Shown: positions 51,134 through 56,132 of the stretch, in pieces | Position numbering within the stretch: position 1 is the stretch's first letter | Layout of the letters: the number at the start of each line of letters is the position of its first letter | Assembly: GCF_004296935.1 (NCBI RefSeq) | Contig: NZ_SCVH01000076.1 | Span: 1-56,132, forward strand | Source of the DNA: Reyranella sp. | GTDB taxonomy: Bacteria; Pseudomonadota; Alphaproteobacteria; Reyranellales; Reyranellaceae | Direction: 5' to 3' | DNA: 56,132 nt | Notes under the pieces: generated by a model | Databases searched by the model: none | What the model saw: the letters and a program-made list of their open reading frames with translations, nothing else | What the model was told of the DNA's origin: nothing | Translations under genes and position numbers: made by a program

Positions 51134-51514
51134 ATGACGACCCGGACACTGTGCTTCGTTCTGCTCGCCTCGGGTGTGGCCGCCTGCACCACCACTGGCC
51201 TTACGAGCAAGCCTCAGCCGAATCCACCGATCTGGTCGGCGGCCTACAATGTTCCCTACACGGTCATGACGAACTGCCTCGCCGCGCGTCCCATCGGCGG
51301 GTTCACCGGAGTCCCGCGAATCCAGGCCGAGGATGGCGTGGCGACGGTGACGCTCACGCTGGGCGATGGCACGCAGATGGCCATCAACTACATCATACGG
51401 CGAACCGGCAGCGGCGCGAGCGTGGTGGAATGGCGGCGCTCGTTGACGGTCGGTGGATGGGAGCCGATCGACTCGGAAGCCCACGCCCGAGCTGACGCCT
51501 GCGGGAGCCCTTGA
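51134..51514 (+). CDS. Small lipoprotein of unknown function
   Basis: 126 residues. Lipobox G-V-A-A-C at about residue 18, T-T-T-G linker and a small beta-rich domain (V-A-T-V-T-L-T-L-G-D-G, I-N-Y-I-I-R-R-T-G). One extra pair of Cys (N-C-L-A-A, D-A-C-G-S) may form a disulfide in the periplasm. RBS AGAGGAAGAAG upstream. No family recognised. Confidence 0.75.
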   Translation: MTTRTLCFVLLASGVAACTTTGLTSKPQPNPPIWSAAYNVPYTVMTNCLAARPIGGFTGVPRIQAEDGVATVTLTLGDGTQMAINYIIRRTGSGASVVEWRRSLTVGGWEPIDSEAHARADACGSP

Positions 51515-51521
51515 TCCGCGC

Positions 51522-52352
51522 TCAGCGCGCGTTCAGCACTTGCTGGCAGGCCGGCGGCAGCTTCGGCCGATAGGGCTTTACCGGAGTACCGGGAGGCGGC
51601 GGCGTGATCGGCGCCTTGCGGAACCACGAGTCGAGGGCCTCGCCGCACCCGTCATCGTCCGAGTAGGTGGCCTGCGGCTGGCATTGCGGATTGCCCGGCG
51701 GGCAATGGAGCCGGACGTGGAAATGCTCGTCGTGGCCGTACCAGGGCACGAGTTTGCGCAGCCAGGCGCGATTGCCCGTGGCGGTGTTGCAGACTCGTTC
51801 CTTGATCCACTTGCTCACGAACATGCGGTCGACGCCCGGCGTGCTCGCCGCCATGCGCAGCAAGGCCATGTGCTGGTCGGTGAATACCGCGTCGTCGATG
51901 CCGCCGTCGTCGGCGCGTACCAGCGAGCGCAGCCTCGGGTTCTCGCGGTCGGCCGGCGCCCGGCGCGCGCCGGGCTGGCGCTCGAACCAGATGTCGACGT
52001 CGAGGCCGACCTGGTGGCTGGCGTGGCCGAAACTCATCGGACCGCCGCGCGGCTGGCCGATGTCGCCGATATAGAGCTGGCTCTGCCCTGCGGCGCGCAC
52101 CTGGTCGGAGAAGCGCTTGATGAAGTCGAGGGTGACGGGGTGGCCCCAGTTGCGATTGCGGCTGAGGCGGATCGCTTCGTAGCCCGGCCCTTCGGTGGGC
52201 AGGGCCTGCGCGCCCTGGATGCAGCCCGCCGAGTAGAATCCGATGACCTGGGTCGGGCCGGGCGACGGCGTCGACACCTGGCTCCATTCCTGTGCCGAGG
52301 CGGAGGAAATCATCAGGATCGCTGCGAGCAGCGGAACCACGAAACGCGTCAT
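51522..52352 (-). CDS. mepA: Penicillin-insensitive murein endopeptidase MepA
   Basis: 276 residues. Signal peptide (about 1-20, ending A-S-A-Q). Zn-peptidase motifs match MepA (peptidase M74): S-F-G-H-A-S-H-Q-V-G-L-D-V-D with ligands His113 and Asp120, and the C-terminal H-F-H-V-R-L. It cleaves D-Ala-meso-DAP crosslinks in periplasmic peptidoglycan, so it may cooperate with AnmK-based recycling elsewhere. The ATG at 52352 gives the signal peptide; an upstream ATG at 52391 adds 13 residues. Confidence 0.93.
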   Translation of the reverse strand: MTRFVVPLLAAILMISSASAQEWSQVSTPSPGPTQVIGFYSAGCIQGAQALPTEGPGYEAIRLSRNRNWGHPVTLDFIKRFSDQVRAAGQSQLYIGDIGQPRGGPMSFGHASHQVGLDVDIWFERQPGARRAPADRENPRLRSLVRADDGGIDDAVFTDQHMALLRMAASTPGVDRMFVSKWIKERVCNTATGNRAWLRKLVPWYGHDEHFHVRLHCPPGNPQCQPQATYSDDDGCGEALDSWFRKAPITPPPPGTPVKPYRPKLPPACQQVLNAR

Positions 52353-52389
52353 CTTGTTGCCCGCATACCCGCCCGGTAAGACATTAACC

Positions 52390-53199
52390 ATGATCGGCCG
52401 AGTCTACACCACGATCGACCTGTCGCGCGACGGCGCGGTGGCGCATCTCAGGCTGAACAGGCCTGAGCGGCGCAACGCGCTCACCCACGACATGATGCTC
52501 GAACTGGAGGATGCCTTCGCCCGGGTGCGCGACGATGCGACCTGTCGCGTGCTGGTGCTTCGTGGCACCGGCGGACATTTCTGCGCCGGCGGTGATCTCG
52601 ACGCCATGGCCGACATGCCGCCGACGCCGGGCAAGGGTGCCAAGGATCCACTGGTGCCTGCGTACCGCCAGTTCGGCGATGCGCTGCTCGCCCTCGATGC
52701 CCTGCCGCAGGCCACCATCGCGGTGGTAGAGGGCTCGGCAGTGGGCGGCGGCTTCGGCATGGCCTGTTGTTCGGACGTGGTGATCCTGCACGACAGCGCC
52801 AGGTTCGGCCTGCCCGAGCCCAAGGTGGGCTTCATCCCATCACAGGTCATCCCGTTCGTGGTCCGCCGCCTGGGCGAGGGGCCGGTGCGCGACCTTGCGG
52901 TTACGGGACGGGTGATCGACGCCACCGAAGCCCATCGCCTGGGGATCGGGCGCTACCTCTGCTGCAGCGCGGCGGAAATCGATGCGACCCTCGGGGCTCT
53001 GCTCGACGATATCCAGAAGATGGAGCCGCAGGCGCTGGCGACCGCCAAGCGTCTGGTGCTGGCCTCCGCCACGGGGGATGATCGGGCAGTGCTCGACGAC
53101 GCGGCGGAAAGCCTGGTCGGCCTGTTGCGCCGTCCCGAGGCAGCGGAGGGCATCAGGGCCTTCAAGGCCAAGACGCTACCCGGTTGGACGAAGCGTTGA
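52390..53199 (+). CDS. Enoyl-CoA hydratase/isomerase family protein
   Basis: 269 residues, crotonase fold. Oxyanion-hole segments G-G-H-F-C-A-G-G-D-L near 62-71 and G-S-A-V-G-G-G-F-G-M near 117-126, and L-P-E-P-K-V-G-F near 142-149 in place of the usual catalytic loop. Hydrates or isomerises an acyl-CoA; substrate unknown. ATG at 52390 in the region divergent from mepA. The dioxygenase gene follows 11 bases downstream, so the two are probably co-transcribed. Confidence 0.88.
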   Translation: MIGRVYTTIDLSRDGAVAHLRLNRPERRNALTHDMMLELEDAFARVRDDATCRVLVLRGTGGHFCAGGDLDAMADMPPTPGKGAKDPLVPAYRQFGDALLALDALPQATIAVVEGSAVGGGFGMACCSDVVILHDSARFGLPEPKVGFIPSQVIPFVVRRLGEGPVRDLAVTGRVIDATEAHRLGIGRYLCCSAAEIDATLGALLDDIQKMEPQALATAKRLVLASATGDDRAVLDDAAESLVGLLRRPEAAEGIRAFKAKTLPGWTKR

Positions 53200-53210
53200 G
53201 CGGAGGAGAC

Positions 53211-54050
53211 ATGATGCGCAACTACCGCCACATCGAGGTGCGGCCGATCGCCGGCGCGCTGGGCGCTGAGGTTCTTGGCGTCGATATTTCGCGGACGCTC
53301 GACGACGAGGTCGCAGCCGAGATGCGCCAGGCATTCCTCGACCATCTCGTCATCTTCCTGCGCGACCAGAAGGCAACGCCGCACCAGCAGCTCGCCTTCG
53401 CTCGCAAGTTCGGCGATCCGATCGAGTACCCCCAGCTGAAAGGCTTGCCGGAATTGCCGATGATCACGGCGGTCGTGAAGCTCGAACACGAGCGCAACAA
53501 TTTCGGCGGCATCTGGCATTCCGACACGACCTACCTGGCGGAACCACCGATGGGCAGCATGCTGCTGGCGCGCGAGGTGCCGCCCTACGGCGGCGATACG
53601 ATGTTCGCCAACCAGTATCTCGCCTACGAGGCACTGTCGGACGGGCTGAAGCGGACGCTGGAAGGCCTTGTCGGGGTCAGCTCTTCGATCAAGGCCGAGG
53701 TCACCAAGACGCGGGAGGACCGCATGAAGGCGGCCGGCGTCGAGCACAAGACCTTTTCGGCCGAACACCCGATCGTGCGCACCCATCCCGAGACCGGTCG
53801 CAAGGCGCTGTACACCAGCGAGGCACACACCGCGCACATCAAGGACTGGACCGAGAAGGAGAGCCTGCCGCTGCTCCGTTTCCTGTGGGAGCATCAGGTG
53901 CGGCCGGAGTTCACCTGCCGCTTCCGCTGGGAGGTGGGGTCGGTCGCCTTCTGGGACAACCGGGCGGCGATGCACAACCCGATCAACGATTACCACGGCC
54001 ATCGCCGCGTCATGCATCGCATCACCCTGGCCGGGAACAAGCCGCGTTAG
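53211..54050 (+). CDS. TauD/TfdA-family Fe(II)/2-oxoglutarate dioxygenase
   Basis: 279 residues. Metal triad His103 and Asp105 (I-W-H-S-D-T-T-Y) and His255 (A-M-H-N-P-I-N-D-Y), with a 2-oxoglutarate-binding Arg in H-R-R-V-M-H-R. Members oxidise taurine, alkyl sulfates, phenoxyacids and other substrates. GGAGGAG precedes two adjacent ATGs (53211, 53214); either could be used. Following the crotonase gene closely suggests a role in degrading a carboxylic or sulfonated compound, not specified by sequence. Confidence 0.9.
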   Translation: MMRNYRHIEVRPIAGALGAEVLGVDISRTLDDEVAAEMRQAFLDHLVIFLRDQKATPHQQLAFARKFGDPIEYPQLKGLPELPMITAVVKLEHERNNFGGIWHSDTTYLAEPPMGSMLLAREVPPYGGDTMFANQYLAYEALSDGLKRTLEGLVGVSSSIKAEVTKTREDRMKAAGVEHKTFSAEHPIVRTHPETGRKALYTSEAHTAHIKDWTEKESLPLLRFLWEHQVRPEFTCRFRWEVGSVAFWDNRAAMHNPINDYHGHRRVMHRITLAGNKPR

Positions 54051-54085
54051 AGCCGGGCCGGGCGGCATCTGCAGGAGAATAGGGC

Positions 54086-55399
54086 ATGTTCGAATTCGGC
54101 GGCCTGTTGGCCGTTTTTCTGCTTGTTGCCGCCAACGGATTCTTTGTCGCGGCCGAATTCTCGCTCGTCGCCGTCCGTCGTAGCCGCGTGGTCGAGCTGG
54201 TTGCCGACGGAAGGATGAACGCCAAGGCGTTGGAGCGCGCGCTGGAAAATCTCGACTCCAATCTCGCCGCCACCCAGCTCGGCATCACCATTTCCTCACT
54301 GGCGCTGGGCTGGATCGGCGAGCCGGCGATCGCCCGCCTGATCGAGCCCGTGCTGGCCGGCAGCTTCGGGTCGCTGGTCGGTATCAGTTCCTATGCCATC
54401 GCGGTCGCCCTCTCGTTCGTCCTCATCACCGCCCTGCATATCGTGCTGGGCGAGCTGGCGCCCAAGAGCCTCGCTCTCCAGCGCAGCGAGGGCACGGCGC
54501 TGTGGGTGGTGCGGCCGCTCGGCCTGTTCCGCTGGCTGCTCAGTCCTGCGATCACCGTTCTCAACGGCCTCGGCAATCTCGTGCTTCGCCTGTGCGGCCT
54601 GCAATCCGGGACGGGCGAGGCCTCGCTGCATTCAGCTGGCGAGCTGAAGCTCCTGGTTACCGAAAGCCAGGAGGCGGGCCTGCTGCAGGAGACACAGCAG
54701 GAAGTCGTGGTGCGGGCGCTCGACATCGGCAACCGTCGGATCGGCGACATCATGACGCCGCGCACCGAAGTCGACTGGATCGACGCCGACGACGATCGCG
54801 AGGAGGTCCTGAAGACCATCCTCGAGAGCCGGCACGAGCAACTCCTGCTCGCGCGGGGCGGCATCGACGAACTGCTGGGCGTGGTGGCGAAACGGAACCT
54901 GCTGGGCCAGGTGCTGGGCGGCGGGGCGCTCGATCCGCTGGCCGTGGTCGGTCAGCCGCTCCTGGTTCACGAGACCATGCCGATCTTCAAGGTGCTGGAG
55001 CAGTTCAAGCAGGCGCCGGTCCGGCTGGTGGTGGTCGTTGACGAATATGGTGGGCTGGAAGGGATCGTCACTCAGTCCGATCTGCTGGAAGTGCTGGCCG
55101 GCGATCTGCCGGACCTCGACGGCGGGCAACCCGATATCGTCGAGTGCGACGACGGCGCATTCCTCATCGACGGCATGGCGCCGGCCCACGACATCTTCGA
55201 TCGGCTCGGCTGCAAGCTGCCGGACAAGGTCCGGTTTCATACAATCGCGGGCTTCGCGCTGGGCGAGTTCGGCCGTCTGCCCAAGGCGGGCGAGTCGTTC
55301 ACGTACCAGGACTGGCACTTCCAGGTCGTCGACATGGACGGCCGGCGCATCGACAAGCTGCGGGTGAGCCGGCCTCAGCCATCCGCCCCGCCGGCGTGA
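54086..55399 (+). CDS. CNNM/CorC-HlyC-type membrane protein with CBS pair
   Basis: 437 residues. N-terminal DUF21/CNNM transmembrane region (about 1-190; V-A-A-N-G-F-F-V-A-A-E-F-S-L-V near 13-27), two CBS domains (about 210-330, with I-M-T-P-R-T-E-V and V-D-E-Y-G-G-L-E-G-I-V-T), and a C-terminal CorC_HlyC domain ending G-R-R-I-D-K-L-R-V. Annotated in the family as hemolysin-like or Mg2+/Co2+ efflux; divalent cation export is the current view. Shares its direction with the dioxygenase but lies 35 bp away. Confidence 0.93.
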   Translation: MFEFGGLLAVFLLVAANGFFVAAEFSLVAVRRSRVVELVADGRMNAKALERALENLDSNLAATQLGITISSLALGWIGEPAIARLIEPVLAGSFGSLVGISSYAIAVALSFVLITALHIVLGELAPKSLALQRSEGTALWVVRPLGLFRWLLSPAITVLNGLGNLVLRLCGLQSGTGEASLHSAGELKLLVTESQEAGLLQETQQEVVVRALDIGNRRIGDIMTPRTEVDWIDADDDREEVLKTILESRHEQLLLARGGIDELLGVVAKRNLLGQVLGGGALDPLAVVGQPLLVHETMPIFKVLEQFKQAPVRLVVVVDEYGGLEGIVTQSDLLEVLAGDLPDLDGGQPDIVECDDGAFLIDGMAPAHDIFDRLGCKLPDKVRFHTIAGFALGEFGRLPKAGESFTYQDWHFQVVDMDGRRIDKLRVSRPQPSAPPA

Positions 55400-55402
55400 G
55401 CG

Positions 55403-56132
55403 TCAGCGCGACGGCGGCGCCAGTGTCAGCGTGCCGATGGCGGTACGGGCGGCCTCGGCGCGGGTGCCGCTGATCTCGATGTAGCGCAGCGCCTGCCAGC
55501 GATCGACGAAGTTGCGCGCCCACGGCGACAGCATGTTGCCCGATTGGCCGAGTGGAATGGCGAAGCGGCTGTTGTCGAGGTCGGCAAAGTCGTAGACGGC
55601 GCGATAGCCGGCGCCGTGCACGGCATCGAAGGGCCGCGGCCCGCGATATGAGGGTTGGGCCCGGTTCAGGGTCTGCGCGCCGCCGTCGGACGGGAAGCGC
55701 ACCGAGGCGAGGTCGCGCAGCAGCGGTACGCCATCGAACAGCGGGTGGCGATGGACCGCGAGATGCGCGCGACCCCACTGCCATTTGTCGGGGTCGGCAC
55801 CCTGTTGCTGTGCGATGCCGTCGAGCGCGCGGTCGAGTGCCTGCGCGATCGCATCGTCGCAGGTCTCGGTGACGCGCGTGCCGCCGTCGTCGCACCAGCC
55901 CGGTTGTTCGCGCAGGATGCGCGTCATCAGCGCCACGTTGGGCGCGGCGAGGGACTTGTAGAGTTCGTCGCCCAGTTCGTCGGCAAGCAGGCCGCGCTGC
56001 AGTTCGGTAATCCAGGCCGTGTAGATCAGCGGCTCCGGCCGGCTCGTCAGCATGAAGTGGTTCCATTGCCCCAGCAGGGCATGGACCCTGGCGGCCCGCT
56101 GGTTGCGCGGCGCCGATTTCAGCAACAGCGGC
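55403..56132 (-). CDS. Penicillin-acylase-family Ntn hydrolase, C-terminal part (5' end outside window)
   Basis: About 243 residues of the C-terminus are in the window; the frame runs past the right edge. Family features are W-G-R-A-H-L-A-V-H-R-H-P-L-F, F-P-S-D-G-G-A-Q-T-L-N-R and the terminal S-G-N-M-L-S-P-W-A-R-N-F segment typical of penicillin/acyl-homoserine-lactone acylases. The catalytic N-terminal Ser of the beta subunit lies beyond the window. Family members cleave amides such as penicillin G or N-acyl-homoserine lactones. Convergent with the CNNM gene, with four bases between. Confidence 0.85.
   Translation of the reverse strand, partial: PLLLKSAPRNQRAARVHALLGQWNHFMLTSRPEPLIYTAWITELQRGLLADELGDELYKSLAAPNVALMTRILREQPGWCDDGGTRVTETCDDAIAQALDRALDGIAQQQGADPDKWQWGRAHLAVHRHPLFDGVPLLRDLASVRFPSDGGAQTLNRAQPSYRGPRPFDAVHGAGYRAVYDFADLDNSRFAIPLGQSGNMLSPWARNFVDRWQALRYIEISGTRAEAARTAIGTLTLAPPSR

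Overview
The window is GC-rich (about two-thirds G+C by eye), densely coded DNA. It reads as a chromosomal segment of an alphaproteobacterium, probably a soil or water species. Three things support this: anmK lies head-to-head with the start of tyrS, genes are tightly coupled (ATGA/GTGA overlaps, many GTG and TTG starts), and two ABC importer operons flank catabolic genes. Iron-sulfur assembly uses an ISC operon with two tandem cysteine desulfurases. That layout suggests Rhodospirillales/Reyranella-like relatives rather than SUF-based rhizobia, but this placement is a weak inference. I see no phage, plasmid, transposase or CRISPR genes. No gap between genes exceeds about 280 bases.

Region by region. 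1-2331: start of tyrS (minus), a HIT-type protein coupled to anmK, and an alpha/beta hydrolase. 2332-9299: iscR with a candidate IscR-operated promoter, then NifS-like desulfurase, iscS, iscU, iscA, hscB, hscA, fdx and iscX, a complete ISC machine read in one direction. 9358-11780: two paralogous glycine-zipper lipoproteins, mnmA, a tRNA(CAU) with its own promoter and a strong terminator. 11814-12836: a thioredoxin-reductase-like ferredoxin-NADP reductase. 12833-28509 is a catabolic island. A minus-strand dipeptide-type ABC importer is co-transcribed with a TrzA/AtzA-like amidohydrolase. It diverges from a plus-strand run of a DapA-like lyase, a hydantoinase, an N-carbamoyl-D-amino-acid hydrolase and a flavin-reductase-like protein. 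A minus-strand hydantoin racemase then diverges from a polar-amino-acid ABC importer. Together these genes could import a cyclic ureide/imide or related N-heterocycle, open the ring, remove the carbamoyl group and racemise or cleave the product. The actual substrate cannot be read from sequence.

28510-36816 is mixed: a palindromic intergenic repeat, a small secreted protein with a striking upstream promoter/SD, membrane proteins, a sulfotransferase-like protein, an iron-ADH-family enzyme with an altered metal site and its own terminator, an unusual SCP2-like plus alpha/beta-hydrolase fusion, an APC permease and a YqaA/DedA-like protein. 36822-41998 carries a YhiI-RbbA-YhhJ-type export system. 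42078-47665 holds a TPR protein, an NnrU protein with a possible leaderless promoter, a MORN protein, a BamE-like lipoprotein, and a CYTH/VTC-like protein translationally coupled to a split chromate transporter. 47756-56132 holds a K+ channel, an aminotransferase, a two-gene ABC-2 exporter, a lipoprotein, the murein endopeptidase MepA, an enoyl-CoA hydratase, a TauD-type dioxygenase, a CNNM/CorC-type protein and the C-terminal part of a penicillin-acylase family enzyme.
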